This document shows positions 13,093 to 25,316 of a stretch of DNA of 64,000 nt, piece by piece. Both the position numbers and the translations under genes were made by a program. The notes beneath the pieces are model-generated. The model did no database searches and was not told the origin of the DNA. It saw only the letters and a program-made list of their open reading frames with translations. The stretch is from Patiria pectinifera (Eukaryota > Echinodermata > Asteroidea > Valvatida > Asterinidae), in contig CM057138.1 in the NCBI GenBank assembly GCA_029964075.1, positions 12,642,932-12,706,931 of the forward strand, in the 5' to 3' direction. How positions within the stretch are numbered: the stretch's first letter is position 1; each line of letters opens with the position of its first letter.

Positions 13093-13469
13093 GGCCAAAA
13101 CAAAATATTCGGTCTCTGGTCAGACCAAAGTTCCGGAATTGACGCGGCGACGCGGCTTTTTTTTTTTTTTGGCTTTTTTTTTTTTGTTTCAAGCTTGGAT
13201 TGTACAGACAAGGTGGGGTACTATTTTGCTTTTTAGGTGTCCTCATGTACATTGGCGTCCTTCATCATTTGCCTTGGTGCTCTCGATCATTTGCCGTGGT
13301 GCAATTTCCCATTCCTTGGTGCACTTTGGTAAAAAAAATTGAGGAGGTGCGGCAATAGAGGGCGCTGTTGGAGCTACCGCGGAACATTTTGGAGAAAAAA
13401 AAAGATTGACGCGCATGATTAAAATCGACGCGCGCGCTGACCAGAGACCGACATATTTTTTTTTTGGCC
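13093..13469. mobile_element. Harbinger-like MITE, copy 1 (377 bp)
   Basis: The ends are GGCCAAAA and TTTTGGCC, flanked on both sides by TAA (13090-13092 and 13470-13472), the 3-bp duplication typical of PIF/Harbinger. An inner inverted repeat follows: CGGTCTCTGGTCAG on the left, CTGACCAGAGACCG on the right. Related to 52336-52702 (close) and 49146-49525 (ends only). Confidence 0.8.
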
Positions 13470-14903
13470 TAACCCGACAAAACCTCGACAGCACGATTTT
13501 TCGGAGACAAAACTGTGACCCCCGAAATTCGTTCTCGCATGGTTCTCGCAAGAATTACACAAAACGCTCAGTTTTTAAAGGATGGTTGTAAGAAGGTTTA
13601 TATTCTACTTTTAAATGCACTTTGTATTTAATATCATTTCTTTTAAAGCGCGTTTTGTAGCCACATTGGGCGAATTCCTGGCCGTAATGCCTTAAAGTGT
13701 ACTCTTCGTACATTCATGAACTTGTCGCCAGAAATGCGTGCAGTTTACCCAATGTAGGTTAACCCACGTCAAGGGCAGGTCTCGGTGTTCTTTTGTAATA
13801 AGCGAGTAGATTGTCATTGAATTTAAATAAACAAAATTTGTCCTCAGGGGGCCAGGGAGCACCCTAGAAATTGAGAAGTCTATAATTATTATTGTAGGAT
13901 GGATAATCTTTCTTTTGGGCCATCCTCACAACATGAATTGCAAGAATTAGCTCTTCCCGTACATACTTGGAATTGCCTTTCTTCTCTTTTAGGAACACAT
14001 TCGAGTATTCATAATGCAGTGGCGTAACTAAGGGGAGCACCCCGATGCCTACCCCCCCCCCGACAATCGGATCTTTGGCAATGCAAAAATGAATGAGCCT
14101 TTTATTGTTAAACACGCGCTTTAGGTTTCACCTACAGATATAGGACCCTTTTATACGCCACGCCCCCCCCCCCACACACACACACACTCTTGTTTCACTA
14201 TACTCCCGAGGACAATGCTTTTTGATTCCCTTTGTCCCTAATATATAATACTCTTCCATTGACTAAGCACTAAAACCTACTAAAGAGGACCGTTTTGAAC
14301 AAAAGACCCAACTCCCGAGGACTGAAAGGATCTGTTGGTCTCCCTTTGTGTGTCTGCCCTCAGGGGTTATGTAGAACAAGAACACACAAGTGCGTTAACA
14401 CCGTCGTTCGTGGACGTCCTATTGTCCCTCTTGTGTTTGTTCTCTGATATTTTAAGAAGACTACACACATCAAACCGAGGATTTCCTATAGTGTTCGGCT
14501 TTTGTTCATAAACTTTTTGCAACAGCTTCCACTGGTTATGTTAAAGTTTTGATCCAATCAAGAACTTCCTTGATTGACCTCCTGTTCTCAATTAGAAAAG
14601 GAAAATCCACATGCATGTCCTCGATTTAAGCCATATACGCACATTGGATCCCTTGTAAATCCTTATCAGGGTGCTACATTATGGGTCTCATAGTTCTCGT
14701 TATAAACTTGAGGGCCTCCATGGAAAGCAGTGCATTGCACTGATTGGAGTTTACCCTCATTAAAGATGACGTTAAAAAAAAAAAGTTAAGCCATTGTTAT
14801 ATGGCAAGTGCCTCTCTTCCGAAATAACCAGTGATATAGGGCCGATAGAAGAATTGCCTACCATCATCAACAAGTGACCTGGTTATTGATGCTTACTGTG
14901 TGG
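13470..14903. other. Non-coding 3' flank of TRIM-NHL gene 1
   Basis: No gene seen. A hAT-type end-like phrase CAGTGGCGTAACTAAGG stands at about 14032 without a matching right end. A C run followed by (CA)n lies at about 14164-14190. The part next to 14903 should hold the 3' UTR of the TRIM-NHL gene. Confidence 0.4.
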
Positions 14904-15631
14904 CTATTCTTTCCTCCATGGTTGGACATCAGACACGTTTCGGTAGACCTTCACCGTTTTTGTATCGGCCACAGCCAATTTCTGCCCGTCCGCAACGATT
15001 GTGATTCCCATTGGTTGGTACAGCTCCTGCACGATGCAGCTGAGAAACTGGCCGCGTGCGCTGTAGTGGTGAATGTGGCCCGTTCCTTTTTCTTCGCCGT
15101 GCACAGCCAGGTAGATGCCCGAGCTGTCGCAGCAGACTCCCGTGCACGTTGTTTGTTCCTCTGGGATTCCCCGGATGGCTGGTTGAATGCTGAATTCTGC
15201 AGTACCGTCGTCTTTAACAACTGTCGCCTTTCGATAATCGCTCACTACAAATCTGTTATTGGCATTACCAACAGCCACAAAATATGGCGTTACATCAAGT
15301 TTTATTGTTCGCTGTAAAACCACATGAGTGTGCATGTACCAGTAATGTTCGGTTAACACATTTCTCAACACATCACCTATCACGATAATACGATTGGACT
15401 TGACTGCTACTGAACTCGGCTTTGCATTTTGAACAAAGTAGGTTGACAGGCCAGTCGCGATAAATTTACCACACTTGTTATCATCGTGGGTTTTGAAATG
15501 TTCGAATGTGTAGAAGCCACTTGTCGCCCACGTACCAGAGGCCGAGGACTGATGTTGCAAAGTCCAGACATATTGGTGCGGGCAGCATGGAACTATCAGG
15601 TCATTACCAAATACTCCAATTCCGCTTGGAG
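14904..15631 (-). CDS. TRIM-NHL-like protein, gene 1, exon 2 (C-terminal NHL region)
   Basis: This exon encodes about 241 residues that look like a set of NHL repeats forming a beta-propeller. Repeat-like phrases include PSSVAVKSNRIIVIGD, FVAVGNANNRFVVSDYRK, GVCCDSSGIYLAVHG and GITIVADGQKLAVADTKT. The exon starts at 15631 after a C-rich tract ending CCCCCACAG and enters in phase 1, matching the phase-1 donor of exon 1 at 16288. Joining the exons restores a serine codon at the border. The stop (TAG) is at 14904-14906 after QPWRKE. The NHL propeller in this family usually binds protein or RNA targets for the ligase. The matching exon of gene 2 is damaged, so this copy is the better guide to the ancestral sequence. 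Confidence 0.88.
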
Positions 15632-15891
15632 CTGTGGGGGAGGGGAGGGGGATAAAGAAATCAAACATTAACATGCAGTGCGCATAGCAACAAAAGATAT
15701 GCGTGAAGTTAGAAATTTCTAACCAGGGCAATATTAGACTTAATACCCAAGCGATAGGGAAAAACAAAGTTAAACCACATTATTTTGAAACTTTACTCAA
15801 ATATGCCTACTACACTCTTTTAAAAACATCTGGGTAAGATTGTCCCGGAATCAAGGGTTTTATTTGGCTCAACCCTTTCCTGGCTCAACAT

Positions 15892-16150
15892 GACAATTTT
15901 CCAAGTCATTTTGACTCAAAAAAGTGTCATTTTGACTCACGGAAAGCGTCGTTTTGACGGAGGAAAATGTCAGTTCAACGGGGATAGGCCTATTTGTCAT
16001 TTTTACCCAGAGAAATGTCATTGTGATCCAGAAAAGTGTCATGTTGACACAGAAAATGTCATTTTTACCAAGGAAAGTGTGAATTTTGATCTGGAAAAAG
16101 TGTCATAACTGAGAACCGGAGAAAGTTTTATGTTTGACCTGGAAAAGGGT
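15892..16150. repeat. Degenerate ~21-bp minisatellite in TRIM-NHL intron
   Basis: About ten diverged copies of a ~21-bp unit resembling AAGTGTCATTTTGACTCAGAA run through this part of the 656-bp intron (15632-16287). Gene 2's intron does not show it, so it arose or was lost after the duplication. Confidence 0.7.
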
Positions 16151-16287
16151 TTAGCTAAAAAGAACCCGAATTAAGGTCAATCTTACACATGTAATAAACG
16201 AAAGTGGGGTAAGAGGGCTGATTATGAAAATTAAGCAATGTTTAGGGGCCATATATCAAAATTAATGCGCATATTTCAGTTACTCAC

Positions 16288-17404
16288 AGTATGTTTTGGA
16301 TGAAAATATCCCCTCCATTAAGCGTTGCTTTTTGCAGTACCCTGTACTCGTGTAGATTCCCACCATTCCATTTTGAGAGGAGCCATTTACCACTGCAAAT
16401 ACGTCAGGCTGAAATTCGCCCATAGAGGCAACGTCACAAGCCGATTGGAAGTCGCCAAACTCGGAACATTTCTCCCATGTTCTTAGCATCACCGTGCCGA
16501 TGCTTACGCCCGCATCCTTTACACCTGAAATCGTCCCTTTGAACGTGATGTTCGGCAAGCGAAGGTCAACTTTGGGGAATACCTTCCATTGTCGCAAGTC
16601 TTCCCTGACCGCTGGGTAGAAAGAGAGAAAGTCATCTTCTGCCGCAACATCGACTGTTTTCTCGACTGTTTTCTTTGCTGTTTCTAGCGAGTGTTGTGCT
16701 TTCTGCAACAACTCCTTCACTGTTTTCTCATGGTGATCATAACTTTCGATGTATTTCTTTTCAACCTTTTTTATTTCGTTCAATAATTGTTCTTCCCGTC
16801 TTGTTATAACTGATTGGTTCTGGCAAGCCCTATTTTGCACCTCTTGCGTTGTCTGTTTTATCCCACTCGCAAACTCAAATTTAGCTTCAGATGCAGTCGA
16901 CAGGGCTTGCTGGCATTCATCGATATTTTTGTCCAGTGGTGAGAATAAGCCCTTCAGTAACTGCCTGCGCTCAAAAGATGCAGTTTCTTTGCCAATACAC
17001 CGATGTTGCGCATGGTCAGAGTCGGCACACTTCTGGCAAAGCAACTTTTCGCATGTTTCACAAAATAATAGTTTAACCATCCCTTTGTGCTTGCCACATC
17101 TGCTTAAATTTGTTGTCTTTTTCATTCCCTGTTGCGAGATATCCTCCAGCATGTTAGTCAAGTTGAAGTTCGTTTTCAGGCCCTGCACACCGGTCTCTGG
17201 AAGCGGTGTCTCTTGGCGACACATTGGGCAGTGGATCTTTCGAGCGCCTGCATACCTGCCTTCGTGGTATGTTTCAAGACAACTCTCACAGAAGCTGTGT
17301 TGGCAGTCAAGGGTTTTGGGTTGGTTGTAAATGTCTTGACAGATGCCGCACTCAAGATGATTTTTGATGAGTTTAAAATGATCAAATGATGTACCGGTGG
17401 CCAT
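16288..17404 (-). CDS. TRIM-NHL-like E3 ubiquitin ligase, gene 1, exon 1 (RING, B-box, coiled coil)
   Basis: The chosen start is ATG at 17404 (MATGTSF); it is shared with gene 2, whereas the frame upstream is not conserved. Residues 19-62 form a RING: C19, C22, C34, H36, C39, C42, C59, C62. Residues 103-134 form a canonical B-box 2: C103, H106, C115, C118, C123, C126, H131, H134. A long charged helical region (about 150-280) is the expected coiled coil. The exon ends at 16288 on a GTGAGT donor, phase 1. With exon 2 the protein is 614 residues, in the usual TRIM-NHL range. Such proteins act as ubiquitin ligases; expanded TRIM sets in marine deuterostomes are often linked to innate immunity (inference). 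Upstream of the ATG a pyrimidine-rich tract ending in AG suggests a 5' UTR intron. Confidence 0.9.
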
Positions 17405-17911
17405 TTCTTTATCTGGTTTGAAAATGAAACAAACAAAATGACACAAATGCAATTCAATAAATTTCCCCACCAACTGTAATGGCTTGTTATTCACGTAACG
17501 GGGAAAATTGGTAACAGAGCCTGAAAGTTCACCCTTAGTGACCTGCTTCAAGAACCCGTGACTATAGGAAAATTAACTTGCAAAATATTCAAAAAGAGTA
17601 ATTACATGTAATTTTCGTTAATTGATTTCTCCAGAATATAAACCCCAAAAAAGGGCCTTGGAAGAACAGTCACTGTGAAATCAATTTATAGAAACTGATG
17701 AAATAGAAATGTCGTGCCAAAAATTAACCTCACTCGTCCGGAAATCTAAAATGCATGCTGGCTGCGCAACTTACGGATGTTAACCCCTAAATTAGTACGC
17801 ATATTATGAGAATTTCTGAACTAGTGTTACACAATTAAATCTAGAACCCATCGGTTTTAGGTAGCTTAGACTATTTGCGTAACATGAGCACACCCCCCCC
17901 CAAAAAAAAAA

Positions 17912-18106
17912 CACACCTCACATGGACGATTGGACCAAGGCGTTAGTCTAGATCCAAATGATTTGCAAATTAATAGTAGATCGTTGTTTGCGCTGTATTT
18001 TAAGATGCACTGCTGCAAATTAGCGATCAGTAGTCAGCGCGCGGTGAGAGTATGCAGCCGAATATACCGTACGAACGGATAATGACGAACGCCTTGACCA
18101 AGGCTA
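17912..18106. mobile_element. Fragment of Mutator-like family 2
   Basis: This matches the right part of the element at 62367-63073: CCTCACATGGACGATTG at the left and CGCCTTGACCAAGGCTA at the right end. The left terminal repeat is missing. It lies directly beside the MULE MITE at 18128. Confidence 0.65.
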
Positions 18107-18127
18107 GTGTGCAAGCGACTATTCCAT

Positions 18128-18651
18128 CAACCTCGTCCCCAGTGCTTACTTTATTTCCAACCGCGTTTCCAATAGTAAACCCTGGATAGGAAACTTTCTT
18201 CCTGTATCCTAATTGGATACCGCAATTGGCTAGTAATGGATTTTTATCGTGTACTTGGTGCTATAATATATTATATTCACAACGTGCAGTACGTGTTTTC
18301 GCGATCATTTGTCCACGCCTTCTCGAAAATACTAATTTCCTTTCCAATTTGCTCATATTAATATGAAATATGATACTGCATGTTGTCTTGATAAGATCGT
18401 AACAGTTTGATTTCAAAAATCGTGTTTTCGTAACTCACGCGCCGTGCTCGCGCTGCTACGAATTGACTCTGTTTTTACCCCAGACACCGCATACAAAAAC
18501 AAACGCTAATGTGTAACGCATATCCAGGCACCAGACTGTTCCTCATTTGCATACGTCTGCAAAAATCTTGCACATGCAAATGATCCAATACCAGGGTGAG
18601 AGAGCAGGTAGTGGTGGGCGCGTACTGCTCGACACCCTGGGGACGAGGTTG
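18128..18651. mobile_element. Mutator-like MITE, family 1, copy 2 (524 bp)
   Basis: Same family as 11469-11981 but inverted. Ends CAACCTCGTCCCCAG and CTGGGGACGAGGTTG, with a perfect 9-bp duplication CTATTCCAT (18119-18127 and 18652-18660). It sits in the 5' flank of TRIM-NHL gene 1 and is absent from the matching site of gene 2. Confidence 0.85.
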
Positions 18652-18805
18652 CTATTCCATATATCCTAGGGTGGTTACGGTTAGCAATCCCCCATTGTGC
18701 CAAAACAGATAGGGACAGGGCAACGCATTTGTCAATGTGCGAGCCTCACGATGGTCGCGGATAGGAAGTTGAGCCGCATAACCTTCTACTTTCAGGCTGC
18801 ATAAA

Positions 18806-18925
18806 AATGCCACGGAAACGACGGAGCCTATGTCGATTAAATGAGAAAAAAACATTGCTCACAGTGAAGGCAAGAGTCACGTACCAAATACCGTGTTTTC
18901 CGCCTGATGGTATCGTAGCGTACGC
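18806..18925. other. Conserved 5' flank of TRIM-NHL gene 1
   Basis: This matches 37840-37905 plus 38245-38290 upstream of gene 2 (shared phrases CTATGTCGATT, TACCAAATA, CAGATGGT/CTGATGGT). The gap in gene 2 is filled by the element at 37915-38244. It may be leftover duplication or a promoter/5' UTR remnant; the sequence does not decide. Confidence 0.5.
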
Positions 18926-19261
18926 CTATGCCAGGTTCGTGTTTGTTTTATCGGCCAAATGCAATCAGAAAACAAACACTCAGGTGGGACCTGCATGGAC
19001 GCTTTGGAACAACCATATCGATGGCCTATCTTTTTCGGGCAATATTCGTTGTTTTGTCGCTGGATTTATATCAAGTTATGTCCGCAGACTCCAAACTTTT
19101 GGAGAATGTAGCCACTCTATCCATGTCAATGTTAAGTATGAGCCTCCAAGACCAAGTACTGGATAATAATCTCATCTTTATTTGCATGCGGGTTGTCGCT
19201 TGATTTCAAACCAAAGAAAAACAATAGCCAAAGCCTGCGGATGTTCCAAAGCGTTCTTTCA

Positions 19262-19405
19262 GCACTACATGATTTGCATATTGTAGCCTAGCCGCGTGAG
19301 GTCGCTGTTCGCGCCTCGCACAGCACGTATACATGATGAGTGCATTGTTCGCGGCCAACCATCTATCATCGGAATCTTTCGTCGAACGCCTTGACCAAAG
19401 CTAAG
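19262..19405. mobile_element. Diverged fragment of Mutator-like family 2
   Basis: It shares GCCGCGTGAGGTCGCTGTTCGCG with the element at 62367-63073 and ends CGCCTTGACCAAAGCTA, like that family's right terminus. No left end or target duplication found. Confidence 0.55.
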
Positions 19406-22400
19406 CCTTTTCATTTTTTGGTGGGTTGACCATTGTTTTTTTCGAGAAATGTTCACCCCCAAAAACATCTTGAAAAATGATCCCTCCACAACATGGCAAA
19501 GTAGTACCACTTTCGAGTCCAATTGCATCCAAAATGCTCAGAATTGGAAGCCCCAAGTCCGAGCCAGAGGTTCATTGCCATATCTCCTCAATTACCCAGT
19601 TTTATAGCTCTCAGAACAAACTCTTTAATATAGAATATTTTGAGGGGTATAACTGGATTTAGGCCTGTTTACCGGTGTGCACCCCGAAGCCACTTGCTAC
19701 GCGCCGAGTTGATCTTCACTCCAGTCGCTTCACGGCTTCACCGCTTAAGCCACGATATGCGAAAGGCTATAGGCCAAAACGTTCCCGGATATCTGGAGAG
19801 AAAAAACCCAAGAAACCCACTCATAAAGCAGTTTATTTATAAAGCCTGTTTCCGGAGCTGCAGCACACTAGATTTCACGGTCAAGACTGAAGAAGCTCCG
19901 AGACCGGCGGTGATCCAGCGTTGCTCCGGCGGAGTCCTACAGGAGCGTTCGTTATCGTAAAAACACCTTCGAAGCTGTTTAAAAAAGTATTGCCGCTCAC
20001 ACACTAAATTGCGACTGTTTGACAATATACTCGTTGAATTCTAGTACAAAGATTACACATCCACCGGGTCGACCGGTCCTCGACGTCATAATACATGTAT
20101 ACATACCTGACCAGGCGGATGAGAATCAGTCCTGATAAGTGCTGAGCATTGTACATTTTAAAATATTGTAAGTACTCAAACCCCACTTCTATGCAGTGTT
20201 GTGGGTGTGTGGGTGTGTGTGTGTGGGGGGGGGGGGGGGTGGGGGGGGGTGTGTGTGTGGTAGCTCCATCTTACACTTAAGTTCGGATCATGTACTCGGA
20301 CAAAACACAAATTAAACTAAAGATAGAAACCATGTAGTACTAAGGATCTCACATGAATCAGTAAGATATAATTGGATTTCAAAAGATCGAGTTACAATTC
20401 CAAAACAAGCAGTTTATTTTTTGATTAAATAAATATAAAATTATTTAGCTAAAGTTCCAAACTTATTTCTTTTGAATAATGCAATGTCAAGTATTCCCCG
20501 AGCGATCAGGAGGTGGATCCTGTTGTCCTTCTGATGGTGGTCGCGCGTAGAAGATCGGCACACGCACGTGAATGTCACGTAAAACCAAGCGTGACGTACA
20601 CAAGGCTAATAAAACAACACCAAATAACTCGCGCTAACAATGTGAAATGCTCACAAAGACTCACCAACAGCATCTACATCATGTCATCCATCATGTCAAA
20701 CGTGTGGCGAAAGGCCGGCTAATTGAAGGCGAATCACGTCGCAGTAACATGCATGGCGACCCACGGCCATAGCAAGAGACCGACAACAGTTTGTGCACGT
20801 ATAGGTTGGGCACCAAGCAATAAGATCCGAAGCCTTCTAAAACGGGTCTTAATAATCCAACACCCAGTTCGAAAACTTACATGAAGTACAATACCTAATT
20901 CAACATTTTTAACAGTTATCAAAAAGTATTACCTAAATAAAAGAACTAATGGAACAGTATACACATACTTGAAGTTTTAAATAGGTACACCCTGCACTCT
21001 GTCTTGGTCACATGCAAATGAGGGCATATGCTATTTTTTGTTATGGTGAAAATCCCGTACCCGTACCGCTGCAATATAAAATGCAATTTTGCACTTCATA
21101 TTGTAGGTCAGTCGTTGATAAGGAAAGTTAATCGGATTACGTAGCTGAATGCCACAGACAGAGTAGTGCCATTGCAACCCCCCCCCCCCCTAAAATAAGA
21201 CCATCACTTTGTTAACTTTCTGTTGGTGGAAAAATTTGCTCAGTACGTTGTTAAATTAAAATAGTAGAAGAAGTTCTTCACTTAAAGTCAGTGAAAAAAA
21301 AAACGTCGTTATTGATGCAGAAACGTCAATACATGTACTGGTCACTGGTAAAGCTTACCTACAAGACTTGGAAAACCGTTCGAAAAGGTCCTCAAATCTA
21401 TTGACTTATCTCAAAATCTAGGAATCCTAACAAGTTTTTATATCACGAGACACGAGTGGTTGAAGACTTATAACATCTAAGAATATTCCGAATTTTAGCT
21501 TCATCTGTTGTTGCAAACGCTTGAATTACACTTTGTGCTATAACCAAAATGTCGACTCGGATTTGTGCCAAGCAAAACAACACGTTACGTTACTAGGATG
21601 ATTTGGCCGATTCGGCCGCAACGATGACGTAGCGCGTTATTAGCATAGTATTTTTTAGTCAAATTGAGGCCCGTCCAAAGGTTAAAGGAGGGGCTCACAC
21701 AAACTAATTGTTACTGCACATTCGAGGCGTGAAAAGATTGACAGATATTGCAAACAATTTTAATACAGCTTTGGAAAATGGACGTACCAAACATTATTTT
21801 TCCCAATTTGAATTAAAAAACACTGAACATATCAAAACGATTTTAAGCACATAGTTGGATCATTATAAGGGAAACAAACTCCGAAACGGCTTGAAGATAC
21901 GGTCTTCAAAACGGGAGAAATTGATGTGAGGGGAGGGGAGGGGGGAAGCACCCCCTCCCCCCCCCCCTCACACCCTCGCCCATGCCAAAAATCCACATTT
22001 CAGGATGGCTGTCACTCCCTGGCATTAACGTGTTACATCCCATGCATATTGTACACATTTCTCAACGTGCTCCACACACAAAATGATTTCTCATCGGGGA
22101 AAATCCCTCAGCATGCAATACGTACACAGCAGCGGTGTCAAAGCAAAATGGAACCCCATAACTTTTTCGAGCGATTTCGTATGCTTGCACAGCCGCGGTT
22201 TCCTATAATATCGGAACTCCCACATTACGTAAGTGGCCAAATCGGCCTTAGCAACCGGAAGACTGCCAATGGCAACGGCACTCACGAGATCAAAATGCGT
22301 GCATATGTTTTTCACTAATTTCTTAAAATCCACTGAAAATTGTCCTCATGCAATAAATGTACATTGGAACGGCATAAACATGTGTCATGCACCCATAGCT

Positions 22401-22546
22401 GGGTGCATTTGTTCCTCTCTTGTGAATACATACTAATGCTCAACTTTTAAAGAAAAAAATAATCATTCTCAGTTTTTGTTTTTCTCAAGCTGGTTTTATG
22501 GCAGTATAAGGCAATGTATTACAAATTACATGTACCACTGGTTGCA
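19406..22546. other. Non-coding stretch with simple repeats
   Basis: No gene recognised. A (GT)n/(G)n run lies at about 20201-20260 and a G-rich/C-rich palindrome at about 21925-21972. The rest is unassigned. Confidence 0.4.
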
Positions 22547-23272
22547 GCCCGATAGTCCGAATTAAGGTTCGATAGTCCGATCAGTCCGAAGGCGGAGGGT
22601 CATTAGTCCGAAGGTATGTTAGTCCGAAGGTTCGATAATCCGAAGGTTCGATAATCCGAAGGTTCGACAGTCCTAAGGTTCGATAGTCAGAAGGGCCTAT
22701 TAGTCCGAAAAGAGAATGTTTAATCCGAAGGTTCGATAGTCCGAACCGACGAAAGGGTTTGATAGTCCGAATTGACAATAAGGTTCGATATTCAGAATAG
22801 ACGGTATGGTTCGATAGTCCGAATGCACGGTAGGATTCGATAGTCCGAATTCACAATAAGGTTCGATAGTTCGAATAGAGAATACAGTTCGATAGTTCGA
22901 ATGCAGGGCAACGGATCGTCAGTCTGACACTTCGGACTATCGGACCTTTTTGTTGATTCGGACTATCTGACCTTATTGCCGATTCGGACTATTGGACCTT
23001 TTAGTCTTTTCGGACTATAGAATGTTAGCTAATTCTTGTCAATTCGGAAAAATGACAACTGATCCTTCGGACTAATTAACCTTATTTTAATTTGGACTAC
23101 CGAACCTTCGGACAAATGAACCTTCGGACTAAATGAACCTTCAGATTAATGAACCTTAGGACTTTTGCATCAGATGTTTGGATTAACGAACTTTACTACA
23201 TTTTCGGACTAACGAGCCCCCTCTTATGGAAATTGTGTGCATTCGGACTAAAGAGCCTTCGGACTATCGGGC
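22547..23272. mobile_element. Foldback-type element built of inverted TCCGA minisatellite
   Basis: The left half is a run of about 15-25-bp units with core GGTTCGATAGTCCGAA. The right half is the same motif inverted (TTCGGACTATCGAACCTT). The outer ends are GCCCGATAGTCCGA and TCGGACTATCGGGC. Terminal inverted repeats made of short tandem repeats are the mark of foldback elements, such as the TU elements described in sea urchin. No coding capacity and no clear target duplication. Confidence 0.75.
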
Positions 23273-23338
23273 GGTCCCCGTACCGCTACCATTGCAATTA
23301 TTCACCCTACAGCCGTGTTACATTATATCGTCACGGAC

Positions 23339-23971
23339 ACCACGAAGTAACACTCTACCGTGTTAAACCATATTTTTTTTTCGATTTTCAGTATTTTTGG
23401 ATTTTTAAACATTATTCATTAAGGCCTACCATTGCATGAAGTTTCAAAGCTTCAAGAGCTTTACTTTAATAATTACGCTAAGTATCCATGGCAACTTTTG
23501 CGCAAAAGTGACAATTTTCGTTTTCACAAAGTAACACTCAAGTTCCATTTACCATTGCAATGCATGGCGCGCACTCTGCTCATAAGTGAGCAAAAACGCT
23601 TTCACCAAGTAACACACTTCTTGTAATAAGTTGTATGAGCGCGCGCGCGCTGACCTGAAGTTGCACTTTCCTCGTGTTGTACACATTGAAGAGTGTTACT
23701 TCGTGAAAACGAAAATTTACAGTTTCGCAGCTTTTTCGGTTTCACGGACTAACACTCATCTTTTTCTCTTATTTCTTGTTTATTTAATACACAAACGGGT
23801 GAAACAGCAGATTTAATAAATTCAATTGATCAAATGTCCACAATGAGAGACCCAACTGAAAATACTCTGTCGTTTTGACGCAAAGTGTTTGTTTTTGAAG
23901 GCGTTCAACTTTAGTTGCCGTTTTCTCCAATTGCTAGTTTTTACTGGTATGTAGATGGTGTTACTTCGTGG
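23339..23971. mobile_element. Candidate TIR element with repeated GAAGTAACAC motif
   Basis: The outer ends are CCACGAAGTAACACTC and GGTGTTACTTCGTGG. The motif CACGAAGTAACAC or a close variant occurs six times (about 23341, 23525, 23603, 23691, 23741, 23959), in both orientations. Such subterminal arrays are often transposase binding sites. No target duplication is clear, so this is tentative. Confidence 0.5.
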
Positions 23972-24179
23972 GTTTGTTGACGATATGCATGCAGGAGTTT
24001 ACCTTTTACTTCACTTTCCAAGTTCATCCGCCTATATCCATCAGGTTGGTCCATAGGCCTATATCCAGGAACTTCTGTAAAAACCACCAATTCAACGACT
24101 TTATTGCCAAAACAAGCTGATTTACCCGATCATAGATCGCGTAGGGCGTATTGTGTTGGGGATGAAAATGTGGGGAGTT

Positions 24180-25316
24180 AAATGTAAATGGGGGATATAG
24201 TTGAGGAGACATGCAGTTGTATAAAAGCAATTTCTGTGGTGTGATCCTAGGCAATTTCTGACCACTAAAACCAATTTCAGGAAAAGATCATCTTTAAAAG
24301 TTTTGAGTTTGGAGTAATTGAATCAGGTACGTGTATTCTGAGCAATAGAATCATTATAGTAGGCTACAATTTTTATTCGGGGAAGAAAAAGTGTGGGGGG
24401 GGGGACCAAACAATGTCCCCTGCTTTAAAATGGAGGGGGGGGGGGTTCCCCCTGTCCCCCGTCGACTTACGCACATGATAATTGTGCACCATGGCAACTG
24501 TCTGTAAATGTTCCCGTTTGTGTGTTAAAATGGCATTTTGTGAGAAAGTTGCATTTGTGGAAAAACGTAATGAAAATGTTACCGTAGTACACAGGCGAAG
24601 GCTGATTGTACAGTTTTGACAATAAATCATAATGCATTAAAACGTAAAGGTGTCATTTGAAATGGAAATGTTGAAGGTTACCATACAATTACAAACGGTC
24701 TGAATCATGGAGGAAGGTCATAATTAAGTTTCAGTATTGGACTCTTCAACAAACGTAAACTTGATCCTTCTTACAATTTGCTAGACCGTTTGCAAGGAAA
24801 AAGTCGATTCAACTTTTATTCAAGTTGGTTCAATCATCTATATAACAGCAAAATGTGGTATTAAATGTAAATGAGGGATGTAGTTGAGGAGACATGCAGT
24901 TATAAAAGCAATTTCTGTGGTGGGATCTGAGGCAATTTCTGACCACTAAAACCAATTTGAGCAAAAGATCATCTTTTAAAGTTTCGAGTTTGGAGTATTT
25001 AATCAGCTACATGTATTCTGAGCAATTGAATCATTATTGTAGGCTACAATTTTTATTCGGGGAAGAAAAAGTGGGCCACTTTTTCTTCCCCGAATAATGC
25101 AATAAAACGTGGTGTCGTTTGAAATGAAAATGTTGAGTGTTACCATAAAATTACAAACGGTCTGAATCATGGAGGAATTATAAGGTCATAATTAAGTTTC
25201 AGTATTGGACTCTTCAACAAACGGAAACTTGAACTTCTTACAATTTGCGAGACTGTCTGCGAGGAAAAAGTCGATACAACTTTTATTGAACTTGGTTCAA
25301 CCATCTATATAACAGC
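24180..25316. repeat. Local tandem duplication (~450 bp shared)
   Basis: 24180-24395 matches 24866-25075, and 24633-24853 matches 25096-25316, both direct. The first copy holds ~237 bp (24396-24632) that the second lacks, including G-runs. At the middle of the second copy (about 25063-25095) AAAAAGTGGGCCACTTTTT forms a perfect small palindrome where the missing block would be. Confidence 0.8.

Noticed and set aside
14874-15317. 147-codon plus-strand frame
   Set aside because: Antisense shadow of the NHL exon of gene 1.
16749-17330. 193-codon plus-strand frame
   Set aside because: It is the antisense shadow of TRIM-NHL gene 1 exon 1, whose RING and B-box residues are complete on the minus strand.
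22547-23272. CRISPR-like array of short repeats
   Set aside because: Units are diverged, spacers are not of constant length, the second half is inverted, and the sequence is eukaryotic. A foldback element fits better.
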